Assembly: GCA_046155505.1 (NCBI GenBank)
Contig: JBJXFK010000026.1
Coordinates: forward strand, 1 to 24,015
DNA: 24,015 nucleotides
Source of the DNA: JBJXFK01 sp046155505
GTDB lineage: Bacteria > Planctomycetota > Phycisphaerae > UBA1845 > Fen-1342
Direction of reading: 5' to 3'
Position 1 is the first letter of the stretch; each line of letters opens with the position of its first letter. The notes below the pieces were generated by a model. That model made no database searches, was not told the origin of the DNA, and saw only the letters and a list, made by a program, of their open reading frames with translations. The position numbers and the translations under genes are program-made. Below, one piece after another: positions 1-7,822 of the stretch.

Positions 1-66
1 GACCGGTCTTTCTTTCGCGCCCCGCCGAACTGAAGAAAGACCGGTCGGAAACCGGTCCCCCAGCGC
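1..66. repeat. ACCGGTC-type palindromic repeat after the MoxR string
   Basis: The arms at 1-14 (gaccggtctttctt) and 33-46 are perfect inverted repeats separated by a GC-rich spacer. They are followed by a second ACCGGTCCCCC block to about 66. The element lies just beyond the stop of the last gene of the minus-strand string (stop at 105-107), so it could fold in the transcript and act as a 3' end or transcript stabiliser, although no clear U-tract is visible. Bases 32-66, read on the minus strand, recur at 20509-20543 inside mtnA with one mismatch. This shows it is an interspersed family and not a one-off hairpin. The window edge may cut the element. Confidence 0.75.
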
Positions 67-104
67 GGGATTTTCGCCAACCATTCCGCACCGCCATCCG
101 TGGC

Positions 105-1148
105 TCATTTCTCCTCCGCCAGCGATCGGTAATACTGCTCGACCAACTGCCGATAGCGCGACGGAAATCGCTCGCGAATCGACTGCAAAATTTTCTCACG
201 CTCGGCCGGCGGCAATTGGCCCCACATCTCACCGGGTTGCGCTTTCGGGGCGGCGTGCAGGTCGCCGATGTCGCCCTGGCCCTCGTCGACTTTCGACTCG
301 TCGCGCGGGCGGTTGGGTTGGCCCTTTTGGCCGCCTTGTTTGCCGTCGCCCGGATTGCCGCCGGCCTTTGCCGAACCACCGCCGCCGCCTTGCTGCTCCT
401 GCTTTTCCTGCTCCTCGATCAGCTTGTCGAGCAGCTTGATGATCTCGTCCTGGCGCTCGCGCGTCTTCGTGCCGGCGTCGGCCGCGGTCAGGCGGTCGCC
501 GACGTAGTCCATCAGCCCGGCGACTTCGCCGAGCGACTCTTTCTGACGGCGTTCGAGCTCGAGCAGTAGTTGCCGCGCGCCGATCTGCACGGCCTCGGGC
601 GCGTCGGCATAGCGATCACGGAGCGTGAGCAGCGACTTGGATGACTCGTCGAAGTTGAGCACCCGCGCCTCGCAATAGCCGCGCAGCAGCCAGAGGTGCG
701 GGCCATACGGCGTTCGTCGTTCGATCGCGGCGTCGGCGAGCGCGGTCGCAAGCAGTGCCGCGGCTTCTTCGAAACGCGATTGCTCGGTCAGCGCGCGGGC
801 GTGGAAATATGTCGCACTGGCGGCGACGAACGGATCGGCGGATTGTCGCAGGGCGTCGAATCGCTTGCCCGCGTCGGCGAGATTGCCGCTGTCATAGGCT
901 TCGATCGCGGCGCGAAAGTCGGGGAACAAAACCGCGAGCGCGTCAGGGATGAAGGCGTCGGGCGCGGATTTCTTGTAGTTTGCGTCATACCCGTCGCGCA
1001 CCGTGGCAACCGCAACGGCCTGATCGCCAGTGAGCGCGGCGAGGTGCTTGAGAAAATCCTGATTGAGTGATTCGATCCGCGCACCGGCGGCCGGGGGCGC
1101 GGCGAAGGCGAAGGAAGCGGCGGTGAGCAGGGCGACGAGCGCGGTCAT
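105..1148 (-). CDS. Exported TPR-like protein, last gene of the MoxR/VWA string
   Basis: Predicted protein of 347 aa. An N-terminal hydrophobic stretch (MTALVALLTAASFAFA, residues 1-16) looks like a signal peptide, though without basic residues before it. Residues 60-210 are helical and alanine-rich with TPR-like spacing (for example the YDSGNLADAGKRFDAL and EQSRFEEAAALL helices). A charged helix follows, then a low-complexity Gly/Gln/Lys linker around residues 250-300. The C-terminal block has MWGQLPPAEREKILQSI and FPSRYRQLVEQYYRSLAE, a tail I recognise from planctomycete genes next to MoxR/BatA clusters (from memory). The ATG at 1148 was chosen because it starts the signal-like segment. No good Shine-Dalgarno precedes it, and the frame stays open upstream to 1295, through a palindromic repeat. 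No enzymatic function is evident. A periplasmic scaffold or adaptor is possible. Confidence 0.82.
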   Translation of the reverse strand: MTALVALLTAASFAFAAPPAAGARIESLNQDFLKHLAALTGDQAVAVATVRDGYDANYKKSAPDAFIPDALAVLFPDFRAAIEAYDSGNLADAGKRFDALRQSADPFVAASATYFHARALTEQSRFEEAAALLATALADAAIERRTPYGPHLWLLRGYCEARVLNFDESSKSLLTLRDRYADAPEAVQIGARQLLLELERRQKESLGEVAGLMDYVGDRLTAADAGTKTRERQDEIIKLLDKLIEEQEKQEQQGGGGGSAKAGGNPGDGKQGGQKGQPNRPRDESKVDEGQGDIGDLHAAPKAQPGEMWGQLPPAEREKILQSIRERFPSRYRQLVEQYYRSLAEEK

Positions 1149-1186
1149 CGTGTTGCGCGCGCGGGGCAAGTGGACGCGAGACGCAC

Positions 1187-1249
1187 GGGGAGCTTCGGCC
1201 TCTGGCCGGTGCGCATCGAATTCGCACCGGCCGGAGGCCGATGCTCCCC
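1187..1249. repeat. 27-bp-arm GC-rich palindrome
   Basis: The arms 1187-1213 and 1223-1249 are inverted repeats matching at 25 of 27 positions, with a 9-nt loop (catcgaatt). The element fills much of the 143-nt spacer between the coiled-coil gene (stop at 1292) and the TPR-like gene (start 1148). In the transcript it would form a very stable hairpin, which could attenuate the last gene or protect the upstream message. It resembles a REP/MITE-like interspersed repeat. Confidence 0.85.
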
Positions 1250-1291
1250 ACGGGCGTGCCGCATGGTCGAGAACGGGAAGCAACGCAAGCA

Positions 1292-2767
1292 TCACTGCTT
1301 CCTCTCATGCATCTGCCGCGTCAGCTCCGAAAGCCGCCGCTGGCGAGCACTCAAATCGGCCAGCACACTCGCATTTGCGTCATCCGCCGCTTCCGCCGCC
1401 GGGGTGCGTTCATTCAATCGCATCTGCGACGAACGCAGCATCTTCAATTCCGCCGACTTCGGCAGCAGCGTTTGTTCCTGCTGCTGCTGTTGTTGTTGCG
1501 GCTGCTGCTGCTGGTCGTCCTGCTTGCGATCGTCCTCGCGTTTCTTGTCGATCGCGTCGAGCAACTCGGTCAGCAGGTTAATCACATCGCGCAGCGTCCT
1601 CCGCGTCTGCTCGGTCGGCGTCGAGACATTCAAATCGCCGCGCACCGCAGTCATATCCGTGACCATCTGCCTCAACAACTCCGGCACGATGATCGTCGAG
1701 CCCTCGTCGAGCATCAGCGCGAGCGCCTGATTGCCCTCGTCGGTCACTTGCTGTTGCGTCTTCGCCGCGTCGGTCAGGGCCACGAAATCGTCCGGGCCGC
1801 GCGTCGCCGCGTCTTTGCCGAGCCAGCCGTCGAGCACCGCCGCGACTTCGTGCTCTTTTTGCAGCATCTGCTGCAAGCGCGTCTGTAACGCGTCGAGCGT
1901 TTGTTCGATCTCGTCCTTGCGCGTCTGGCGCAGCGCGTCATCCAACTCGTCGAGCGCCTTTTGCATCTCGTCCAGCGATTCCTGCTGGCGATCCTTCGCG
2001 TCGCCCGGCTTCGATTCGCTCAGCCGATCGCCGGCTTGCCGCATTTGGTCGGCGGCGCGCTGCATCTGCTCGTTGCCCGGCGTCGGCTTGCTCGGCGAAT
2101 CGCCGGGCTTGCCTTGCTGCGGCTGCATGTTCTTGTTCAGCTCGTCGGCGCGGCGCTGCAAATCGCGTTGCAATCGCTCTAGCTGCCGCAACTGCTCGGC
2201 CAGCGCGTCGCTCGGCTTGCCCGACTGTGCCGAACTCGCCTCGTCGGCCGGCTCCATTTGCTTGTCGGCGTGTTGCGTGTGATAGAGGCTCTGCGTCTGG
2301 TCTTCCATCAACACGCGAATCGTGCGTTTCAGTTTTTCGAGCCACTGACGTTCCTCGCGACGGCGCTGTAATTCGTCATCGCGGCTGGTCAGCGTTTGGA
2401 GCAACCCTTCGAGATCGCCGAGCAGCGCTTCCTGCTTTCGGTCAGCGTCGGCGAAATCCTGCGAACGCAGCAGCGCGACAAGTTCCTCGACGCGGGCGCG
2501 AATGCGGTCCTTGCCGGATTGCTCCAGCGCGCCGCGCAGCCGTTCGGCTTTGTCCGGCTCTTGCGGGCCGAGCAATTTCGACAGCTTGAGCATCGTGGCT
2601 TCGAGTCGCTGCACGCGCTCGTGAATCGATTGCTGGCGATCGGCGAGCGACGGCTGATCGGCGGGTTTGGCGGATTGGGCGATGGCGAAGAGCGGCGACG
2701 AAACGACGAACGCGGCGATCGCGGTGCGTCGCGCCAACGTGGTTCCGAGTTGTCGCCGCAACTGCAT
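1292..2767 (-). CDS. Exported coiled-coil, Gln-rich protein of the MoxR/VWA string
   Basis: Predicted protein of 491 aa. The ATG at 2767 has a GGAG six bases upstream. Residues 1-31 form a signal peptide: basic start MQLRRQ, hydrophobic core AIAAFVVSSPLFAIA, then AQSAKP. The rest is almost entirely charged, heptad-like helix, as in ALAEQLRQLERLQRDLQRR and ESLDEMQKALDELDDALRQ. Near residues 415-435 is a glutamine tract (DDQQQQPQQQQQQQEQ) encoded by a CAG/CAA run. No enzyme motif was seen. In DUF4175-type proteins a comparable coiled-coil/Gln-rich region forms the C-terminal half. Here it appears as a separate gene just after the DUF4175-like membrane gene, so the two products may act as a pair (inference). 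A periplasmic structural or tethering role is plausible but unproven. Confidence 0.82.
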   Translation of the reverse strand: MQLRRQLGTTLARRTAIAAFVVSSPLFAIAQSAKPADQPSLADRQQSIHERVQRLEATMLKLSKLLGPQEPDKAERLRGALEQSGKDRIRARVEELVALLRSQDFADADRKQEALLGDLEGLLQTLTSRDDELQRRREERQWLEKLKRTIRVLMEDQTQSLYHTQHADKQMEPADEASSAQSGKPSDALAEQLRQLERLQRDLQRRADELNKNMQPQQGKPGDSPSKPTPGNEQMQRAADQMRQAGDRLSESKPGDAKDRQQESLDEMQKALDELDDALRQTRKDEIEQTLDALQTRLQQMLQKEHEVAAVLDGWLGKDAATRGPDDFVALTDAAKTQQQVTDEGNQALALMLDEGSTIIVPELLRQMVTDMTAVRGDLNVSTPTEQTRRTLRDVINLLTELLDAIDKKREDDRKQDDQQQQPQQQQQQQEQTLLPKSAELKMLRSSQMRLNERTPAAEAADDANASVLADLSARQRRLSELTRQMHERKQ

Positions 2768-2780
2768 AGGCGACTCCGTC

Positions 2781-2846
2781 GGGTGGGCATTGCCCACCAT
2801 TTCTCGCGCTCTCGAACCCCGACAAAATGGTGGGCGGTGCCCACCC
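2781..2846. repeat. GGGTGGGCA-type inverted repeat
   Basis: The arms 2781-2802 (gggtgggcattgcccaccat plus tt) and 2825-2846 are inverted copies matching at 20 of 22 positions around a 22-nt centre. Each arm also contains its own small palindrome (tgggca/tgccca). It sits just upstream of the ribosome-binding site of the coiled-coil gene, in the 171-nt spacer. Repeats of this sequence type are widespread in planctomycete genomes (recalled, not searched). Confidence 0.85.
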
Positions 2847-2865
2847 TACAAATCTGCTCGCATTC

Positions 2866-2900
2866 GCATGCTTGCGCGGAGTACCGCGTAAGCATTCCAC
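2866..2900. repeat. GGAGTACC hairpin repeat, copy 1 (half element)
   Basis: The stem TTGCGCGG / CCGCGTAA closes on AGTA. It matches 29 of 35 positions of 20923-20957, including the invariant core gcggagtacc. The other half of the longer 20880-20957 element is not recognisable here, so this is either a half element or a diverged relative. It lies beside the 2781-2846 element, making a composite repeat island in one intergenic gap. Confidence 0.75.
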
Positions 2901-2938
2901 GCGGCGTCGGGTCCGGAGGCCCGAACGCTACATCTATT

Positions 2939-5143
2939 CTACGGTTCACTCGCCTGCGACGCGGGGCCTTTTGGCGGATTGGCCGGGTGGTCGAGCCCGT
3001 CCAGATTGAGCAACGCGTCGAGTTCCGTGCTCAGCGAGTGTCCCGTCTGCGATTTCACATCCTTTTGATCGGCAATGATCTCCTGCAACAGAGCCACCGC
3101 TTCTCTATAGCCTTCCAGCTCTAACATACTGGCCAAAACCTGCCGCATTTTTCGAAGAATCTCGGTCTGCGTCGTACTCGATGCCTGCCGCGCTGTCCGC
3201 TCGACCTGCCGCCGCAACTCACCCAGCACGCCTGAAGCCCGCGGCATTAGCGCCGTTCCGATCTCCTCCAGCGGCTTGCCGATACGTCCGGATAACCGCT
3301 GTTCGTCGGCCGATTTGGCGACACGCGAACGCCGCATTTCCGCCAAAATTCGTTCGAAACTTCGTCGCACCGCCAGCGTGCGGGCCGCGTGGCTGTCCTG
3401 ACGGCGCACCAGTCCGCCGAGCCGCTGGGCCGTGGTCGCGGGCGGCGCGCCGCTCTCGGGCAGGCTCGGCAGCAGCCGATCGATCGCGTCTTTCACGCCG
3501 CTCTGTTCGCTGATCAGACGTTCGAACTCCTGCCGCAGTTCCATTTCGCGCTTGGCCATCTCGCTCAGAAAATCGGCCGGCGTGAGCACACGCAGCAGCA
3601 GCGGCTCGCTCCGTCCGACATTTGGCCCGACCGGGTCGACGTCGCTGCCCTGCGACCAGACCAGCAGCCGATCGCCCGGCGCGACGCTCAATTGATCGAC
3701 GTCGTAGCGCAGCGAAGTGCGATACTCGCGACTAGCGGCCTCAAAACCGCCGAGCGTGAGTGCGGTCGGCGGGTCATCATTGCGCTGTACAAATACGCCG
3801 ACCGCGCTAATGCCATAGACATCGCTGATCGTCACGTCCATTGACAACTCGGCGGCGGGGGTGATCACGTCGCTGATGTCGGCCAGCGCGAGCTTGGCGG
3901 TCGGCGGCTGATCGGTGACGACTTTGAAGTTGTATCGCACGCCGCGAAGATTTTGCCAACCATCGCGATCGCGCAGTTCGAAAGTCCACGTTCCGGCGAG
4001 GGGCGTCGCCCAGTCGAGGCGAATGCGATCGGACTCGACCAGCTCGGTCGCGATTGCCGCTCCGGCGGGACCGACAAAGCGGGCCGAGTCAATCGGCTTG
4101 CTCGCGTGTGCGTCGATCACGACCGACGAGCCGGCCAGAATCTCGATCGTGGTCTCGTTTTGATAGACGATCGGGACGAGCCGCGTGTAGGTGGGCGGCG
4201 TCACGCGAATCTCGGCCCGCACGATCGCCGGCCGCTCGATCGGCTCGACGCGAAAGGTGCGCGTGTATTCGTCGCCGCCGGTGATGCGAAAATCGATCGG
4301 CTCGGTCAGCGGCCCGAGCGAGACGCGGGCACGCGCGCGACGCTCCGCTTCGGGCAGGTTCAAATCGGCCTGGCCGATGATGTCCATCACTTCGCTGCCG
4401 GTGCGCCCCTCGGCGGTCCACCATTCGAGCGTGACAGTCGGCGGCGTGCGGCCCTGAATTTCGGCACCGATGTCCAGTTCATCGCCGCGCGGGATGCGTC
4501 GGCGATCGGTCGTATCGAAGCCTTCGGGGATGATGGTCGTGCGCTGTGGCCAGGGCACGTCGTGCACGAGCCAATTGCGGCGAAACCACAGCCCCATCAT
4601 GTCCGGGAAAATCAGCCACGCTGACCCGATCAGCGCCGCCAGTCCGCCGAGCCGCATGGCGGCCTTCTTTGCACGGCGATGATTGAGCACGTCGAAAAAA
4701 CGCACGTCTGCGGCGGCCGCGCACGCGTCGGCAATGACGCTGCGGGCCAGCACCGGCGAATTTCGCTCGGCCGGGCCGATTTCGCCGTCGGCGAATTGCA
4801 CCGCGGTCGAGAGTCCCTCGTGAAGCTCGGGATGGGCGCGATCAACTGCCGCCGCGAGCGCGCGATCGGAAAGCGGCGCGAGCAGTGGCGCGACCAAGTG
4901 GCGATAGACGACATAGAGCCACACGCTCGTGATCGCGAGGTTCAGGCCCGCCCGCTGATCGACCGTCAGCCGCAACCACCAATCGAGCACAAGTTGTAGT
5001 ACACCGGCGACGATGAACGCCGCCAACACGCGCACCGCGCCGTCGATCGCCACGTACGACAGCGCGCGGCGACGCAGGCGGCGCAGCGGCGCGCGGATTC
5101 CGGCCTCGACCCGCGGCGTCAAATCTTGCAGCGACGGCGTCAT
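2939..5143 (-). CDS. DUF4175-like membrane protein
   Basis: Predicted protein of 734 aa. The ATG at 5143 shares one base with the stop of the upstream VWA gene (TGATG), so translation is probably coupled. Two hydrophobic helices near residues 34-55 and 66-88, and a third near 163-180 (LGGLAALIGSAWLIF), anchor the N-terminus. A long, mostly beta extracytoplasmic region follows, containing an IRVTPPTYTRL segment typical of planctomycete DUF4175-like proteins. Next come further Ig-like stretches (residues ~290-500) and a helical, charged C-terminal third (residues ~510-734). The architecture matches DUF4175-type proteins found beside BatA/MoxR genes. No catalytic motif was seen. It probably forms part of the envelope complex of the string, together with the coiled-coil protein downstream. 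Confidence 0.85.
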   Translation of the reverse strand: MTPSLQDLTPRVEAGIRAPLRRLRRRALSYVAIDGAVRVLAAFIVAGVLQLVLDWWLRLTVDQRAGLNLAITSVWLYVVYRHLVAPLLAPLSDRALAAAVDRAHPELHEGLSTAVQFADGEIGPAERNSPVLARSVIADACAAAADVRFFDVLNHRRAKKAAMRLGGLAALIGSAWLIFPDMMGLWFRRNWLVHDVPWPQRTTIIPEGFDTTDRRRIPRGDELDIGAEIQGRTPPTVTLEWWTAEGRTGSEVMDIIGQADLNLPEAERRARARVSLGPLTEPIDFRITGGDEYTRTFRVEPIERPAIVRAEIRVTPPTYTRLVPIVYQNETTIEILAGSSVVIDAHASKPIDSARFVGPAGAAIATELVESDRIRLDWATPLAGTWTFELRDRDGWQNLRGVRYNFKVVTDQPPTAKLALADISDVITPAAELSMDVTISDVYGISAVGVFVQRNDDPPTALTLGGFEAASREYRTSLRYDVDQLSVAPGDRLLVWSQGSDVDPVGPNVGRSEPLLLRVLTPADFLSEMAKREMELRQEFERLISEQSGVKDAIDRLLPSLPESGAPPATTAQRLGGLVRRQDSHAARTLAVRRSFERILAEMRRSRVAKSADEQRLSGRIGKPLEEIGTALMPRASGVLGELRRQVERTARQASSTTQTEILRKMRQVLASMLELEGYREAVALLQEIIADQKDVKSQTGHSLSTELDALLNLDGLDHPANPPKGPASQASEP

Positions 5144-7629
5144 CACAGCAGGTGATTCCTCCGTCTGAGCGACCACTCTACCGCCAGCAGCCCCGCGATC
5201 AGCAGCATCACCCAGCCGCGATCCCACAAGGCGCGACGCGGGCCGGGAATCGTGCGAATCTGGCTGGCGTTTTGAATTTCGTCGGGGAGCGTCGCCGCAG
5301 CCGCGATCGGAACGAATTTACCGCCGGTCGATTCGGCGATGCGTTTCAGTTGATCGGCCTGCATGCGCAGGTTGCGCAGCTCGACATCGGGCGGCTGGAT
5401 CTGCACGTATTTCGCGACTGTTTCGGCCGGGGCCGCGCCGGATGCGGGCACGCGCAGGCGAATGACCGCGGGGCCGTCCTGCTCGAATGCCGCGCGGCCG
5501 GCGTACCAACCCTCGCGGCCCGGAATCGCGCTGAGCCGCACGGTGCTTGTTGTGCCGTCGCCGAGTTCGACGGTCGCTTCGATTTCGGTTTCGGTCCAGG
5601 GCTGGAAGCCGGCATCAAGCACGCGCGCCTCGATCTTGGCATAGTCGCCGACGCTGAGCGTGTCGCGATCGAGCACGATCGAGCCGCGGCGACTGCCGCC
5701 CTGGCGACGAGCCTGCGACAGATAGCGAACCGTCTGAATCCAGAAGCGGTTGAAATACGGCTCGGCGGTCGCACGCCAGCGCCATGTACTGTCGAAACCC
5801 ATGAACACGACGCGACCCGCGCCGAACGGCTGCGCTGCGAGCAATACCGCGCCGTCCGATCGATCGCTGGCCGAGCCGACTGCCCGCATGAGCACGGTCG
5901 CGAGCGATTTTTCGCGCAGCACCGGCAACCACCACCACGCGCCGGGCAGTGAATCGAGCACGGCCGCATTGGTGACGGCGTCGCTGTGCAGCGCGAGCAG
6001 CGGATGGCCGCGACCGCTGTCCGGCACGCGCAGCGGCACGGCTCGCGTCTGAAACGCGCCTTGCGAACTGAGCCGCATTTCGGCCTCGGGATCGGGCGTG
6101 ATCGGCAGCATGGCGACGAGGTCGCTGAGCCGCTGGTCTTTCAGGAATCGCGTGGTGTATTGCTGGCCGGCTTGAATGAGCAAGCCGCCGCCGAGTTCGT
6201 CGACCAGTTTTCGCGCGGCGACCGCCCAGGCGGTGTCGAACTCGCGTGGGTCGGGGTCCATCAGCAGGATCGCGTCGTAGGACAGCAGGTCTTCGAGCTT
6301 CTGCGGCAACTCGGTAATCGGCACATCGCCGTCGCGAATCGCGGCGACGTCGGCGGACTGCAACCAGCAGCTCACGTCGATTGAGCGATCGCGAATCAGC
6401 AGGGTCGAGACGCGCTGAAACTCGAAACTCGGCCGACCGGCGACCAGCAGCACGCGCAGCCGCTCGTCGAGCACGCGCACCGACGCGCTGCGCGAATTGT
6501 CCTGCTTCACCGGCTCCTCGGGCAGCGTCGCAACGCGCGCGGAATATACGAACTCGCCGGCATCGTCGGCCTGGATCGGGAATTTCACTTCGACGGTCGG
6601 CGTGTCGCCGCCGATGGTCACATCGCGCGTCGCGACGACGCGCTCACTGCCGAGCGTGGCCGAGCCGCCGGTGGTGTTGACCGCGCGGGCGACGAGTTCG
6701 AGCGTCGTGCGCACGGCCTCGATGCCGGTCGCGCTCAGTTCGACGCGCAGCTCCATCGGGTCGCCCTTGGCCACGGTCGCCGGCGCGGCGAGATTGGCGA
6801 TGCGCAGATTGGGCGGCTCGGCGTCGCGCCCGACGCCGACGGTGTAGATCGGGGCCCTGAACCGCTTGGCATAGGCAGCGATGTCGTCGGCGTTCATGCC
6901 CTGATTCACCGCACCGTCGGTAATGACGACTATCGCGGCGATGGGCGATTCGCCCAGATCCTCGCTGACACGGGCGAGGGCGGAACCGAGATCGGTGTAG
7001 CCTTCAGTGGCGGCGAGTGCTTGCCCGAGCGTTGCGGGTTGCGACGCACCCGGCGCGCCCGTTGCGCTCGCGGGAGCCGACGCAGCCGGCGCGAGCCACG
7101 GCGGCGTGATCGACGCGACGCGCTCGCCAAACGCATAGAGCGACAGGTCGTTGCGGGCCGCGAGGCGCTTTAGCCAGGCATGATCGGGCGCGCTCAGCCA
7201 CGGTCGCACGGCGGCGTCGGGCAAAGCTGCACTACGTCGGGCAAAATCCGCGTCGTCGGCGCTCAGCAGCTTTGCGACGCGCTCCATGCGCGTCAGCTCG
7301 ACGTCGCTGTCGGCGGCGTCGGCGACCGACATGCTGCCCGAGCGGTCGACGATGGCGACCACGCGCGCGGCGATGATCCGCTTGGTGTAGGTCGCGACGA
7401 CAGGTTCCAGCCAGACGCCGGCGAGTAGCAGAATGACCACGCACCGAATGGCGGCCAACCAGCGACGCAGCACCGCCGACGTGCCGGATCGCTCTTCGCG
7501 GCGATAGAGCCACAGCACCGAGGCGCACAGCGCGACCAACGCAAGAAACGCAACTAGACGCATCCACCCGCCGGGAAGACCGGCAAGCTCGAACGTCTCG
7601 CTGCGCTGCTCAGTGATGGTCGCGAGCAT
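5143..7629 (-). CDS. Membrane-anchored von Willebrand A protein with glutamine-amidotransferase-like fold region
   Basis: Predicted protein of 828 aa. TM helices lie near residues 24-42 and 60-78, and one at the C-terminus (WVMLLIAGLLAVEWSLRRR). A VWA domain starts at residue ~90 with a full MIDAS: DRSGS (residues 95-99), Thr near 212 in GYTDLGSAL, and TDG at 237-239. It is interrupted by an Ala/Pro/Ser-rich loop near 180-200. Then follow a CARDB-like beta region and a GATase1-like segment (RVLLVAGRPSFEFQRV, and later FGAGRVVFMGFDSTWRW). The latter motif is typical of planctomycete VWA/GATase fusions. The ATG at 7629 was preferred over the GTG at 7635 because AAGG lies five bases before it. 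It probably binds a metal-dependent ligand or partner in the envelope and may be remodelled by the MoxR ATPase. The ligand is unknown. Confidence 0.88.
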   Translation of the reverse strand: MLATITEQRSETFELAGLPGGWMRLVAFLALVALCASVLWLYRREERSGTSAVLRRWLAAIRCVVILLLAGVWLEPVVATYTKRIIAARVVAIVDRSGSMSVADAADSDVELTRMERVAKLLSADDADFARRSAALPDAAVRPWLSAPDHAWLKRLAARNDLSLYAFGERVASITPPWLAPAASAPASATGAPGASQPATLGQALAATEGYTDLGSALARVSEDLGESPIAAIVVITDGAVNQGMNADDIAAYAKRFRAPIYTVGVGRDAEPPNLRIANLAAPATVAKGDPMELRVELSATGIEAVRTTLELVARAVNTTGGSATLGSERVVATRDVTIGGDTPTVEVKFPIQADDAGEFVYSARVATLPEEPVKQDNSRSASVRVLDERLRVLLVAGRPSFEFQRVSTLLIRDRSIDVSCWLQSADVAAIRDGDVPITELPQKLEDLLSYDAILLMDPDPREFDTAWAVAARKLVDELGGGLLIQAGQQYTTRFLKDQRLSDLVAMLPITPDPEAEMRLSSQGAFQTRAVPLRVPDSGRGHPLLALHSDAVTNAAVLDSLPGAWWWLPVLREKSLATVLMRAVGSASDRSDGAVLLAAQPFGAGRVVFMGFDSTWRWRATAEPYFNRFWIQTVRYLSQARRQGGSRRGSIVLDRDTLSVGDYAKIEARVLDAGFQPWTETEIEATVELGDGTTSTVRLSAIPGREGWYAGRAAFEQDGPAVIRLRVPASGAAPAETVAKYVQIQPPDVELRNLRMQADQLKRIAESTGGKFVPIAAAATLPDEIQNASQIRTIPGPRRALWDRGWVMLLIAGLLAVEWSLRRRNHLL

Positions 7630-7646
7630 TTTCACCTTAGAAGAGG

Positions 7647-7822
7647 AACCACAGAGGCACAGAGGCTCGGAGGAGCACAGAGGCGGAGATTTGTATTGCG
7701 ACGCCAGCAGCGACGACGCGCATGACCACGAACGTCGAGCAGTTGGGTTGCGGGCACGGTTCTAGCTACCAACTTCATTGAATTCTCTCTGTGCACCTCT
7801 GTGTCTCTGTGCCTCTGTGGTT
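7647..7822. repeat. CACAGAG terminal-inverted-repeat element A
   Basis: Terminal arms 7647-7664 (aaccacagaggcacagag) and 7805-7822 are perfect 18-bp inverted repeats. Each is extended inwards by further CACAGAG steps, and they enclose about 140 bp of non-coding core. The right end runs into the stop codon of the BatA-like gene (TGA at 7824-7822). The left end finishes 17 nt before the VWA gene start. No transposase is encoded, so this is MITE-like. Confidence 0.88.
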
